Shown in pieces: positions 15,571 through 27,537 of a DNA stretch of 64,000 nucleotides. The stretch comes from Rubrivirga litoralis. Its GTDB lineage: Bacteria > Bacteroidota > Rhodothermia > Rhodothermales > Rubricoccaceae. The number at the start of each line of letters is the position of its first letter. The first letter of the stretch is position 1. The DNA lies in contig NZ_JAVRHT010000004.1 of the NCBI RefSeq assembly GCF_031846415.1, positions 71,111-135,110 on the forward strand, written 5' to 3'. The notes under the pieces are model-generated. The model had not been told where the DNA came from. It was given only the letters and a program-made list of their open reading frames with translations, and ran no database searches. Position numbers and translations under genes: made by a program.

Positions 15571-16428
15571 ATGACCCGCCGCGAGAAAGCCGCCGCCGTC
15601 CTCGACCGCCTCCGCGCCGACATCCCGGCGCCCGAGACGGAGCTCCGGTACCGGACCGAGTTCGAGCTCCTGGTCGCCGTGATCCTCTCCGCGCAGTGCA
15701 CGGACAAACGCGTCAACCTCGTCACGCCGGCCCTGTTCGAGGCCTACCCCGACGCCGCGGCGATGGCCGAGGCCGAGGCCGACGAGATCTTCCCCTACAT
15801 CCGGTCGGTGTCGTACCCGAACAACAAGGCGAAGGCGCTCGCCAAGACGGCCCGGATGCTCCGCGACGACTACGGCGGCGAGGTCCCGCGCGAGCACGCC
15901 GAGCTGGTCAAGCTGGCCGGCGTCGGGCGGAAGACGGCGAACGTGGTCGTGGCCGTCGCCTTCGACGAGCCGGCGATTGCCGTCGATACGCACGTGTTCC
16001 GGGTCTCGAACCGGATCGGGCTCGTCAAGGACCGGCCGACGCCGCTGGCTGTCGAGAAGGGGCTCCGCCGGGTGATCCCGCGCGACGCGTGGGGCGAGGC
16101 CCACCACCTCCTCATCCTGCACGGCCGCTACACCTGCGAGGCGCGCGCGCCCAAGTGCGGCCGCTGCCCGCTCGTCGGCCAACCCGACGGCCCCGACCTC
16201 TGCGACTACTACGCCGCGCTGGAGCGCCTCCCCGCCCCGCTCGACGGCCTTGACCCGAAGCGCGGCCGCTACTACTCAAAGACGGCCCGCCGCTACTTCG
16301 ACGAGCCGGCCACAAAAACCGACCGCGCCGGCGTCGAACAAATCGCTGACCCGTGGACGGGCTCGATGAGCGTGTTCGACACGAAGACGGGCCGGACGAC
16401 GAAGCGCGTCAAGGACTACCGGGTTTGA
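15571..16428 (+). CDS. nth: Endonuclease III with C-terminal extension
   Basis: 285 residues. DNA glycosylase/AP lyase that removes oxidised pyrimidines. The helix-hairpin-helix motif LAGVGRKTANVVV carries the catalytic Lys and IAVDTHVFRVSNR the catalytic Asp. Four Cys for a 4Fe-4S cluster follow as C-x6-C-x2-C-x11-C; the last gap is 5 in classical Nth, so a 6-residue insertion (within LVGQPDGPDL) is present. After the cluster come about 65 additional residues rich in Lys, Arg and Tyr (GRYYSKTARRYF and a Lys/Arg-rich end), absent from E. coli Nth, which may aid DNA binding. Confidence 0.92.
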   Translation: MTRREKAAAVLDRLRADIPAPETELRYRTEFELLVAVILSAQCTDKRVNLVTPALFEAYPDAAAMAEAEADEIFPYIRSVSYPNNKAKALAKTARMLRDDYGGEVPREHAELVKLAGVGRKTANVVVAVAFDEPAIAVDTHVFRVSNRIGLVKDRPTPLAVEKGLRRVIPRDAWGEAHHLLILHGRYTCEARAPKCGRCPLVGQPDGPDLCDYYAALERLPAPLDGLDPKRGRYYSKTARRYFDEPATKTDRAGVEQIADPWTGSMSVFDTKTGRTTKRVKDYRV

Positions 16429-16719
16429 GAGGGTGAAGAGTGAAGCGGACTGGGTGCGCCAGATTTGTTCCGCCCCGCCCCTTTCAGGCGTGGGCGGGGC
16501 GGTAAGAGCAAGGCCGCCGTCGACTGGAAGCGGCGGCAGTCGCCCTCCTGGACACCGCGCAGCGTCGGCGCAGCCAAGAGGGGCTAGGGGTGGTGGATGA
16601 CACGAGCAGGGCAGTCCTGAACAGCGCCGCCCCGCCCGCCGCCGCCCCGCCCGACGGCGGGCGGGGTGGTCGTGGGTGGCGAGACGGGTCGAACCACCGC
16701 CCCGCTCGGCGTCAGGCCA

Positions 16720-16739
16720 CGCCGTTGCATGCAACGGCG
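16720..16739. repeat. 20-bp perfect palindrome CGCCGTTGCATGCAACGGCG
   Basis: A perfect palindrome followed by CTAC. Related sequences with the same plan occur near 25245, 30949 and 42313, all between genes or beside gene starts. Confidence 0.75.
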
Positions 16740-16766
16740 CTACCGGGGCGGGGCGGTCGGATCTTG

Positions 16767-16803
16767 CCGCTCGCCGCTCGCCGCTCGCCGCTCGCCGCTC
16801 GCC
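16767..16803. repeat. Heptamer array (CCGCTCG), about 5 units
   Basis: Five exact CCGCTCG units plus a partial one, 80 bp upstream of mscL. The same unit occurs at 49483, upstream of a hypothetical gene. Confidence 0.9.
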
Positions 16804-16829
16804 GGTTCTGGACGGGCGGGGTGGGCATC

Positions 16830-16885
16830 TTCCGCCTTCCGCCTTCCGCCTTCCGCCTTCCGCCTTCCGCCTTCCGCCTTCCGCC
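16830..16885 (+). repeat. Heptamer array (TTCCGCC) x8 abutting the mscL start codon
   Basis: Eight exact TTCCGCC units; the last base touches the GTG start of mscL. The array occupies the place of the ribosome-binding region. Since 7 is not a multiple of 3, gain or loss of units would move any upstream signal relative to the start or shift an upstream reading frame. Confidence 0.95.
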
Positions 16886-17425
16886 GTGTCCCTCCTCTCC
16901 GACTTCAAGGCGTTCGCGCTCCGCGGCAACCTCGTCGACCTCGCCATCGGGTTCACGGTCGGCGCCGCGTTCACGACCGTCGCCGAGTCGCTGGTCGACG
17001 ACCTCATCATGCCGCCGCTGGGCCTGATCCTGGGCAACACCGACTTTTCGGACTACTACCTCCTGCTCCGTGCCGGCGAGGCCGCCCCGCCCCCGTACGA
17101 GACGCTGGAGGCGGCTCAGGCCGCCGGCGCGGTCACGTTCAACTACGGCGCGTTCCTGACGAGCCTGCTCACGTTCCTCGTCGTGGCCGTCGCCGTGTTC
17201 GTGCTCGTCCGCCTCGTGAAGCGGGCGGGCGACGCGGTCGAGGACGAGTTCGGCGAGCCCGACACGCCGGACACGCCGGACACCAAGAAGTGCGCGTACT
17301 GCCGCGAGAACGTGCCGTACCAGGCCAGCCGGTGCCCCAACTGCACGTCGTTCCTGGGCACGGACGGCGGCCCGCTCACGCCCGACGCCGCGGTCCTCCC
17401 CGCCGGCGCGGGCGGGGCGGCGTGA
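16886..17425 (+). CDS. mscL: Large-conductance mechanosensitive channel with C-terminal zinc ribbon
   Basis: 179 residues. MscL opens a wide pore in the inner membrane under osmotic downshock. The N-terminal helix and TM1 (DFKAFALRGNLVDLAIGFTVGAAF) and TM2 (LLTFLVVAVAVFVLVRLVKR) are typical. After the cytoplasmic helix comes an added Cys4 motif, CAYC, ten residues, then CPNC, a zinc ribbon found in some MscL homologues. The start is the GTG at the end of the heptamer array, since family similarity begins at SLLSDFKAF; the frame is open through the array, so translation from further upstream is possible but unlikely. Confidence 0.92.
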   Translation: MSLLSDFKAFALRGNLVDLAIGFTVGAAFTTVAESLVDDLIMPPLGLILGNTDFSDYYLLLRAGEAAPPPYETLEAAQAAGAVTFNYGAFLTSLLTFLVVAVAVFVLVRLVKRAGDAVEDEFGEPDTPDTPDTKKCAYCRENVPYQASRCPNCTSFLGTDGGPLTPDAAVLPAGAGGAA

Positions 17426-17428
17426 CGG

Positions 17429-17499
17429 GGGATGAGGGATGAGGGATGAGGGATGAGGGATGAGGGATCGCGCGGGCGGGGCGGCCCTCGAAAAGTTCC
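17429..17499 (+). repeat. GGGATGA heptamer array (5 units) plus GC box, copy 2
   Basis: Five exact GGGATGA units begin 4 nt after the mscL stop and run into a segment shared with the region after dacB (9356-9406), including GGGATCGCGCGGGCGGGG and AAAGTTCC-type sequence. Confidence 0.9.
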
Positions 17500-17553
17500 G
17501 GCCGTTTTCCGCCCCGCCCCGTGGCTCCCCGCCCCGCCCGCCGTCATCTTCGC

Positions 17554-17602
17554 CCGTACCCCGTACCCCGTACCCCGTACCCCGTACCCCGTACCCCGTA
17601 CC
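17554..17602 (+). repeat. Heptamer array (CCGTACC) x7 before gpmI
   Basis: Seven exact CCGTACC units end 4 nt before the gpmI GTG, where a ribosome-binding site would be expected. No Shine-Dalgarno sequence is present. Confidence 0.95.
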
Positions 17603-17606
17603 GCCC

Positions 17607-19169
17607 GTGCCGAACAAACACCTGCTCCTCATCCTCGACGGCTACGGCATCGCCGAGGACCCGTCCGTCTCCGCCGTCGACGCCGCCGAGACGCCGTTCC
17701 TGGACGACCTCTTCGCGCGCGCGCCGCACTCGACGCTCGAAGCGAGCGGCCGGGCCGTCGGGCTGCCGCCGGGGCAGATGGGGAACTCTGAGGTCGGCCA
17801 CATGAACCTGGGGGCCGGGCGCGTCGTGGACCAGGACATCACGCGGATCGACAAGGCCGTCGAGGACGGGTCGCTGGCCGAGAACGCCGTGCTCCGCGCG
17901 GCTGTCCAGCACGCGCTCGCGAACGGGACCAAGCTCCACCTGATGGGGCTCGTCTCGACGGGCGGGGTCCACTCGCACCTCGCGCACCTGCTCGCGCTCC
18001 TCGACCTGGCGGCGAAGGAGGGGCTGAAGCCGGAGTGCGTCGTCGTCCACGCGTTCACGGACGGGCGCGACACGGACCCCGAGGGCGGGGCGGGGTACGT
18101 CCGCCAGATCCAGGACGGCATCGCGTCAGCCGGCGTCGGCGTCGTCGGGTCGGTCGTGGGGCGGTACTGGGCGATGGACCGCGACAAACGCTGGGAGCGG
18201 ACGGAGAAGGCGTACCGCCTGCTGACCGAGGGCGCGGGCGCAGCCTACGCCGACCCCGTGGCGTACCTCGAGCGGAGCTACGCCGACGGCGTCACGGACG
18301 AGTTCGTCGAGCCGGGCGCGCTCGCGGGTCCCGACGGGCGGGGCGGGGCGCAGACCGCCGGGGCGGGCACGCGCATCGAGAGCGGCGACGCCGTCGTCTA
18401 CTTCAACTTCCGGTCCGACCGCGGGCGCCAACTCACGCAGGCGCTCACCGACCCCGACTTCGACGGGTTCGACCGCGGCCCGCGCCTCGACCTCCACGTC
18501 GCCACGATGACGGCGTACAGCGCCGACTTCGGCGTGCCGGTCGCGTTCGAGAAGGCGAACCTCGCGGACACGTTGGGCGAGGTCGTCTCGCGCGCCGGCC
18601 TCACGCAGCTCCGCGCGGCCGAGACCGAGAAGTACCCGCACGTCACGTTCTTCTTCAACGGCGGCCGCGAGGTCCAATACGACGGCGAGAGCCGGATCCT
18701 GGTCCCCAGCCCGAAGGTGGCGACGTACGATCTCCAGCCCGAGATGAGCGCGCCCGAGCTGTCCGAGCGCGTGGCCGCCGCGATCCGCGACGAGGCGCCG
18801 GACCTCGTGGTCCTCAACTTTGCCAACCCCGACATGGTCGGCCACACGGGCGTGTTCGAGGCCGCCGTCGCCGCCGTCGAGGCCGCCGACGCCGCGGCGC
18901 GCGTGGTCGTCGAGGCGGCCGCCGAGCGCGGCTACACGGTCGAGATTATCGCCGACCACGGCAACGCGGACAAGATGCGCAACGCGGACGGCTCGCCCAA
19001 CACGGCGCACACGACGGCGCTCGTCCCGCACCTCATCCTGCGCTCCGGCTTCGACGGCCCGATCCGCCCCGGCAAGCTGGGCGACGTGGCCCCGACGATC
19101 CTCGACCTCATGGGCGTCGAGGCGCCGCCGGCCATGACGGGGACGTCGCTGGTGGGGGAGGGGGCGTAG
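17607..19169 (+). CDS. gpmI: 2,3-bisphosphoglycerate-independent phosphoglycerate mutase
   Basis: 520 residues, full length. Interconverts 3- and 2-phosphoglycerate in glycolysis with two Mn ions. Seen: LLILDGYGIAED (first metal Asp), the phosphoserine motif GQMGNSEVGHMNLGAGR, HAFTDGRDTDP, YFNFRSDRGRQL, NFANPDMVGHTG and IADHGNADKM. The GTG start is chosen because PNKHLLLILDGYG is where family similarity begins; an upstream frame runs through the CCGTACC array and is likely untranslated. An RGGAQTAGAG insertion near residue 245 is encoded by a GC box. Confidence 0.96.
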   Translation: MPNKHLLLILDGYGIAEDPSVSAVDAAETPFLDDLFARAPHSTLEASGRAVGLPPGQMGNSEVGHMNLGAGRVVDQDITRIDKAVEDGSLAENAVLRAAVQHALANGTKLHLMGLVSTGGVHSHLAHLLALLDLAAKEGLKPECVVVHAFTDGRDTDPEGGAGYVRQIQDGIASAGVGVVGSVVGRYWAMDRDKRWERTEKAYRLLTEGAGAAYADPVAYLERSYADGVTDEFVEPGALAGPDGRGGAQTAGAGTRIESGDAVVYFNFRSDRGRQLTQALTDPDFDGFDRGPRLDLHVATMTAYSADFGVPVAFEKANLADTLGEVVSRAGLTQLRAAETEKYPHVTFFFNGGREVQYDGESRILVPSPKVATYDLQPEMSAPELSERVAAAIRDEAPDLVVLNFANPDMVGHTGVFEAAVAAVEAADAAARVVVEAAAERGYTVEIIADHGNADKMRNADGSPNTAHTTALVPHLILRSGFDGPIRPGKLGDVAPTILDLMGVEAPPAMTGTSLVGEGA

Positions 19170-19448
19170 CGGCCCGGGGAAGGGGCAAGGGGGAAGCGGC
19201 AAGAGCGTGCGCCGCCCCGCCCTCGCCCGCGGCGGGCGGGGTGGTCGTTGGGGGCGGGACGGTGGAGTCAGCCGCTCCGTTTTCCAGCCGGCGCCACCCC
19301 GCCCCGCCGCCGCCCCGCGCGACCTGAGGACCGCCCCGCCCCGGCATGCGCAACCTGCGGGCCGCCCCGCCCGTCTCGCGCCACCCCGCCCGACGGCCGC
19401 GCACGACGGGCGGGGCGGCGTCTGCCCGTCCCTCTCTCCCCGTTCCCC

Positions 19449-19988
19449 GTGCCCGTCGCCGACTACGAGATCCCGTTCCTGCACCCGCTCCTCGTGCACT
19501 TCCCGCTCGTCCTCGTGCTCCTGGGCGGGGCGGCGGCTGGGCTGTACCTGCTCCTCGGGCGCGGCGTGTGGCGCCGCGCGGCGCTCGCACTCTTCGTGCT
19601 CGGCGCCGGCTCGGCGTGGGCCGCCGCCGAGACGGGGCACGCGCTCTACGACGCCGTCGAGGGCGACCCCGTCGTCGAGGCCATCGTCGGCCACCACCAG
19701 AACGCGGCCGCGTGGACCGTGTGGACGTCGGCGCTCGCGGCGGCCGTGTTCGCCGCGCTCTCGGTCGCCGCCGTCCTGCGCCGGGCGCCCGCCCCGCCCG
19801 ACGACGAGGCCGCCCCGCCCCGCCGCCGGTGGTGGCCGGAGCGGGGCGGCGACCGGCAGGCTCGTCGTCCGCGGCGCGAGCCGCTGTGGGGGCGCGTGCT
19901 GGGTGCGGTCCCAGCTGTCGTGGCGGCCGCGCTGGTCGCGTACACGGCGCACCTCGGCGGGCTCATGGTGTGGGGCGTGCCGCGTTGA
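19449..19988 (+). CDS. DUF2231 family membrane protein
   Basis: 179 residues with four hydrophobic helices. The opening EIPFLHPLLVHFPLVLVLLG, with its paired HP and HFP motifs, is the hallmark of DUF2231, a family whose His residues suggest heme or metal binding but whose role is unknown. ETGHALYDAVEGDP and HHQNAAAWTVW follow. A basic loop precedes the last helix, AVVAAALVAYTAHLGGLMVW. GTG is used as start because the conserved part begins at once. It converges on the large nuclease gene. Confidence 0.75.
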   Translation: MPVADYEIPFLHPLLVHFPLVLVLLGGAAAGLYLLLGRGVWRRAALALFVLGAGSAWAAAETGHALYDAVEGDPVVEAIVGHHQNAAAWTVWTSALAAAVFAALSVAAVLRRAPAPPDDEAAPPRRRWWPERGGDRQARRPRREPLWGRVLGAVPAVVAAALVAYTAHLGGLMVWGVPR

Positions 19989-20032
19989 GCGGGGCGGCGA
20001 CCGCCCCGCCCGGCGAGGACACCAAACGCAGA

Positions 20033-20062
20033 GGAGCCGGCGACCCGAAGGCCGCCGGCTCC
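20033..20062 (-). terminator. Hairpin between DUF2231 and nuclease genes
   Basis: GGAGCCGGCG / CGCCGGCTCC form a perfect 10-bp stem with a 10-nt loop. On the minus strand it is followed by TCTGCGTTTGG, a weak T-rich tail, so it may terminate the nuclease transcript. Confidence 0.5.
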
Positions 20063-20082
20063 ACACCGTCGGGGCGGGGTGG

Positions 20083-23712
<3,630 letters not shown>

Positions 23713-23832
23713 GGGCGGACGCGGGGGCGGGGTGGGAGAGAGGCCCAAGCCTACTCACAGCGCGCGCGTTCCGCCGCCCCAACTGGGTGTTCCTTCTGTA
23801 ACCGCCCCGCCCGCGCGCGTGGCGCCTCCGGC

Positions 23833-25077
23833 TTACGGCCGCCCCGCCCCGCCCGCGACCAGCCGCTCGTAGAAATCCAGCGTGCGCCGCGCGACGGCGG
23901 CCCACGAAAAGTGCTCGACCACGCGCTGCCGCCCCGCCCGGCCCATCGCCTCGGCGCGGGCGGGGTGGGCGAGGAGGTCGCGGATGGCCGCGGCGAGGTC
24001 GCGGGCAAAGCGGTCGGGGTCGCGCGGCTCGGCGCTGTCGGCGTGGGCGTCGAGGGGCACGAGCACGCCGGTCTCGCCGTCGACCACGATGCCGGGGATG
24101 CCGCCCACGGCCGAGGCCACGACGGCTGTCTCGCACGCCATGGCCTCCAGGTTGATGATCCCGAACGGCTCGTAGACCGACGGGCACACGAACACGGCGG
24201 CCCCGGCGTAGAGGGCGATCGTCGTCTCGCGCGGGAGCATCTGGTCGATCCAGACGACGTCCGGCACGTGCGCGCGCGCCGCCTCGACGGCCGCCGCCAT
24301 CTCGGCGCCGATCTCGGGCGTATCCGGCGCCCCGGCCGCGAGCACGACCTGCGTGTCGCTCGGCAGGTGCCGGAGCGCGCGGACGAGGTGGACGATCCCC
24401 TTCTGCCGCGTCACGCGCCCGACGAACAGCACGTACGGCCGCTCCGGGTCGACCCCGTGCTCGCGGAGCAGGGCGGGGCGGTGGACCGGCCGGTACTCGT
24501 CCGGGTCGATCCCGTTAGGGATCGTCTCGACGGCCGCCCCGCCCACGTCGTACAGGCTTTCCACGTCGGCCTTCATGGCGTCCGAAACCGCGATCACGCC
24601 GTCGGCCGCGGCGTAGGCCGCGCGCTCGATCCACGACGACACGTCGTAGGCCGACCCCAGCTGCTCGCGCTTCCACGGCCGGTGTGGCTCGAACGAGTGC
24701 GTGGTCAGCACCAGCTTCGCGCCCACGAGCGGGGCGGCGAGGCACCCGGCGAGGTGCGCGTACCACGTGTGCGCGTGGACCACGTCGGCGCCCTCGGGCA
24801 CGCGCCCCGCCATCACGAGGTCGCGGCCGAGCGCGTCGAACAGCTTGCCGTGCCGCCCCGCCCCGCCCGCCGCCCCGCCCCCGAGGCCGGGCGGGGCGGC
24901 TACGCCGCGGACGTGGAGGCTCCCATCGTCGACGTCCTGCTCGCCGAACGCGAGAACGTCGACGCGGTGCGCGCTGTCGTCCAGCCGCGCCAGCTCGCGC
25001 GCCAGGTACTCGACGTGGACGCCGGCGCCGCCGTAGACGTGGGGCGGGTACTCGTTGGTGAGGAGGCAGACGTGCAT
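23833..25077 (-). CDS. glgM: GT4 glycosyltransferase of the actinobacterial GlgA/GlgM type
   Basis: 414 residues, GT-B fold. It opens MHVCLLTNEYPPHVYGGAGVH, the start of the GlgA-Coryne family, and has VVHAHTWYAHLAG, TTHSFEPHRPWK, TIPNGIDPDEYRP, LFVGRVTRQKGI and the donor-site run PSVYEPFGIINLEAMAC. In mycobacteria this type condenses ADP-glucose with glucose-1-phosphate to maltose-1-phosphate, the GlgE substrate; in other hosts it may elongate glycogen. It is the last gene of the glgE-treS-glgB-glgM cluster, which supports the GlgM reading. An AAPPGLGGGAAGGAG segment is encoded by GC boxes. Confidence 0.85.
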   Translation of the reverse strand: MHVCLLTNEYPPHVYGGAGVHVEYLARELARLDDSAHRVDVLAFGEQDVDDGSLHVRGVAAPPGLGGGAAGGAGRHGKLFDALGRDLVMAGRVPEGADVVHAHTWYAHLAGCLAAPLVGAKLVLTTHSFEPHRPWKREQLGSAYDVSSWIERAAYAAADGVIAVSDAMKADVESLYDVGGAAVETIPNGIDPDEYRPVHRPALLREHGVDPERPYVLFVGRVTRQKGIVHLVRALRHLPSDTQVVLAAGAPDTPEIGAEMAAAVEAARAHVPDVVWIDQMLPRETTIALYAGAAVFVCPSVYEPFGIINLEAMACETAVVASAVGGIPGIVVDGETGVLVPLDAHADSAEPRDPDRFARDLAAAIRDLLAHPARAEAMGRAGRQRVVEHFSWAAVARRTLDFYERLVAGGAGRP

Positions 25078-25175
25078 GGGCGGACCCAGGGGGCGGGGCG
25101 GGGTGGTCGGTGCAAGATGCACCACCCCGCCCGGGGCTCCCCCCGCTCCCTGCCCATCGCTGTGCTCAGGGACAG

Positions 25176-25213
25176 TCCGAGCGCCCGCTGAGCCGAGGCG
25201 ATGGGCGCTCGGA
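25176..25213. repeat. 11-bp inverted repeat TCCGAGCGCCC upstream of glgM
   Basis: TCCGAGCGCCC and GGGCGCTCGGA flank 16 nt; flanking CCCATCGC/GCGATGGG extend the symmetry. It lies in the 293-bp gap between glgB and glgM and may be a processing or termination hairpin in the cluster transcript. Confidence 0.5.
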
Positions 25214-25244
25214 CGGGGGGAGCGGGGCGGGGCGGCCCGCGCGG

Positions 25245-25274
25245 TGTAGCGCCATAGCATGCTACGGCGCTACA
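25245..25274. repeat. 30-bp imperfect palindrome (GTAGCGCC...GGCGCTAC family)
   Basis: TGTAGCGCC, a mismatch, TAGCATGCTA, a mismatch, GGCGCTACA. The same plan as the palindrome at 16720, with a partly different stem. Confidence 0.7.
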
Positions 25275-25370
25275 GGATGGCACCCACCGAGGGCGGGGCG
25301 GCTAGCCGTGCGTCCTCTTCTCACGCGCCCGCGCCGCCCTCTTCGCCGTCGCCTCCGGCAGGGCGGTGTT

Positions 25371-27272
25371 CTAGGCCGACGTCGCCGCCGCCGTCCGCCC
25401 CGCCCCCTCGTGCTCCAGCACGAGGACGCCCAGCGGCGGCAGCGTGAGGACAACCGACGCCGGGCGCCCGTGCGCCGGGACGGGCGTCGACTCGACGCCG
25501 CCCAGGTTGCCCACCCCGCCGCCGCCGTAGGTCTCGGCGTCCGAGTTCAGGCGCTCGGTCCAGCGCCCTTCCTCCGGCACGCCGATCCGGTAGTTGTCGC
25601 GGGGGACCGGCGTCGCGTTGAGGACGAACAGGAGTTGCTCGCCGCCCCGCCCCGTACGCAGGTAGCTCACGACGCTGTTCTCGCGGTCGCCGAAGTCGAC
25701 CCACTCGAACCCGCCGGGCTCGTCCTGCCAGAGGGCGGGGTGGTCGCGGTAGAGCGCGAACGCGTCCTCGACCCAGCGCTGGACGCCGGCGTGGAGCGGC
25801 TGCTCAGACTGGGACCAGTCGAGGGCGTGGTCGTGGCTCCACTCGCCGCGCTGGCCCCACTCCTGGCCCATGAACAGGAGCTTTTTGCCCGGGTGCCCAA
25901 CCTGGTGGCCGTAGAGGAGGCGGAGGTTGGCCGCCTTCTGCCAGTCGTCGCCGGGCATCTTCCCCCACAGCGAGCCCTTGCCGTGGACGACCTCGTCGTG
26001 CGAGAGCGGGAGCGCGTAGTGCTCGGCGTGGGCGTAGACGAGCGGGAAGGTCAGGTTGTGGTGGTGGTACGTCCGGTTGACCGGGTCCTCCTCGAAGTAG
26101 GCCAGCGTGTCGTGCATCCAGCCCATGTTCCACTTGTAGAGGAAGCCGAGCCCGCCGTTGAACGTGGGCTGCGAGACGCCGGGCCACGCCGTCGACTCCT
26201 CGGCGACGGTCATGGCCGTCGGGTTGTGGGCGAACACCTCCTCGTTGACCGTCTTGAGAAAGTCGATGGCCTCGAAGTTTTCGCGGCCCCCGTGCGCGTT
26301 CGGCGTCCACTCGGTCCGCGAGTAGTCGCGGTAGAGCATGGACGCCACGGCGTCGAAGCGGAGCCCGTCGATGTGGTACGCCTCGACCCAGTGCCGCGCC
26401 GACGACAGCAGAAAGTTGCGGACGCCGGGCTTGGCGTAGTCGAACACGTACGTCCCCCAGTCCGGGTGCACGCGCATCCGCTCGTCGCCGTACTCGTAGA
26501 GCGGCGTCCCGTCGAAGTGGACGAGGCTCTGCGGGTCGGCCGCAAAGTGGGCCGGCACCCAGTCCAGCAGCACGCCGATCCCGCGCCGGTGCAGCGTGTC
26601 GACGAGGGTTGCGAAATCCTCGGGCGAGCCGTAGCGGAACGTGGGCGCGAAAAAGCCGGCCACTTGGTAGCCCCACGACCCGTAGTACGGGTGCTCCATG
26701 ACGGGCATCAGCTCGACGTGCGTAAAGCCCAGCCGCTCGACGTGGTCGGCCAGCGGCTCCGCGATCTCGCGGTAGCCCAGGCTCTCGCCGTGCGCCTTGT
26801 GCTGCCATGACCCGAGGTGGACCTCGTAGATCGAGACGGGCTCGTTCAGCGTCTCCGGCCCCTTCCGCGTGCGCATCCACTCGTCGTCCGACCAGTCGAA
26901 GTCCAGCGTCGTCACGACCGACGCGAGCCCGGCCACCCCGCTCCCGCCGTCGGCCGGCGGCTCCAGGGCGAAGGCGTACGGGTCCGTCTTGTCGGCCACG
27001 TAGCCCTCGCGCGCGACGCGGTACTTGTAGCGGGCGCCCGGCTTGGCGCCGCGCACGAACGCGCTCCACAGCCCGCCGCCGACCTCCTTGAGCGGGTGGG
27101 CGCCGGGGTCCCAATCGTTGAACTCGCCCACGACGGCGACGTAGTCGGCGTGGGGCGCCCAGGTCGCGAACCACGTCCCGGTCTTGTTGGGGTGGGCGCC
27201 GAGGCGGGTCTGGGCGTCGGACATCCGGCCGCTGTCCCAGCGGGCGACGTCGTCTTTGGTGAGCTTGGGCAT
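25371..27272 (-). CDS. glgB: 1,4-alpha-glucan branching enzyme
   Basis: 633 residues: an N-terminal CBM48 domain (TWFATWAPHADYVAVVGEFN), then a GH13 barrel with the nucleophile in LRFDAVASMLYRDY, the acid/base Glu in TVAEESTAWPG and the third Asp in PLSHDEVVHGKGSL, and a C-terminal beta domain. It introduces alpha-1,6 branches. It lacks the extra N-terminal module of long GlgB forms. Just upstream, the leader contains a GACCGACTTACCGACCCACT-type segment that is nearly identical to the one before treS. The gene is third in the cluster. Confidence 0.95.
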   Translation of the reverse strand: MPKLTKDDVARWDSGRMSDAQTRLGAHPNKTGTWFATWAPHADYVAVVGEFNDWDPGAHPLKEVGGGLWSAFVRGAKPGARYKYRVAREGYVADKTDPYAFALEPPADGGSGVAGLASVVTTLDFDWSDDEWMRTRKGPETLNEPVSIYEVHLGSWQHKAHGESLGYREIAEPLADHVERLGFTHVELMPVMEHPYYGSWGYQVAGFFAPTFRYGSPEDFATLVDTLHRRGIGVLLDWVPAHFAADPQSLVHFDGTPLYEYGDERMRVHPDWGTYVFDYAKPGVRNFLLSSARHWVEAYHIDGLRFDAVASMLYRDYSRTEWTPNAHGGRENFEAIDFLKTVNEEVFAHNPTAMTVAEESTAWPGVSQPTFNGGLGFLYKWNMGWMHDTLAYFEEDPVNRTYHHHNLTFPLVYAHAEHYALPLSHDEVVHGKGSLWGKMPGDDWQKAANLRLLYGHQVGHPGKKLLFMGQEWGQRGEWSHDHALDWSQSEQPLHAGVQRWVEDAFALYRDHPALWQDEPGGFEWVDFGDRENSVVSYLRTGRGGEQLLFVLNATPVPRDNYRIGVPEEGRWTERLNSDAETYGGGGVGNLGGVESTPVPAHGRPASVVLTLPPLGVLVLEHEGAGRTAAATSA

Positions 27273-27373
27273 GGGCGGGGCAGTGGGTCGGTAAGTCGGT
27301 CAGTCAGTGGGCCAGTCCAGCGGGCGGGGCGATGGTCCTGGCAACCGCCCCGCCCTCGGCGGCCATCGGGTAG

Positions 27374-27393
27374 GGACACCATGCATGGTGTCC
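27374..27393. repeat. 20-bp perfect palindrome GGACACCATGCATGGTGTCC
   Basis: Lies between treS-mak and glgB, flanked by GTAG and GTAC. A sister palindrome with CGCG at the centre is at 49318. Confidence 0.75.
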
Positions 27394-27537
27394 GTACGGG
27401 CGGGGTGGGCGAGGGGTGCTGCCACCCCGCCCAGGCGCGGCACCGTAGGGGCGACCGGCGGACGGGCGCGGCGGCAGAGGAAAAGAGCGGGGCCACCCCG
27501 CCCCGCTCGGGCGGATCCGGCGGGCGGGGCGGGGCGG

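Larger units (their letters stand above)
16429..16885. other. Gene-free region with several repeat types
   Basis: Between nth and mscL no convincing gene is seen. The stretch holds GC boxes, an AGAGGGGCTAGGGGTGGT segment also found near 49221, a 20-bp palindrome and two heptamer arrays, the second of which ends exactly at the mscL start codon. Confidence 0.7.

Noticed and set aside
16767..17602. Clustered tandem repeats as a CRISPR array
   Set aside because: Units are 7 nt without spacers, and there are no cas genes.
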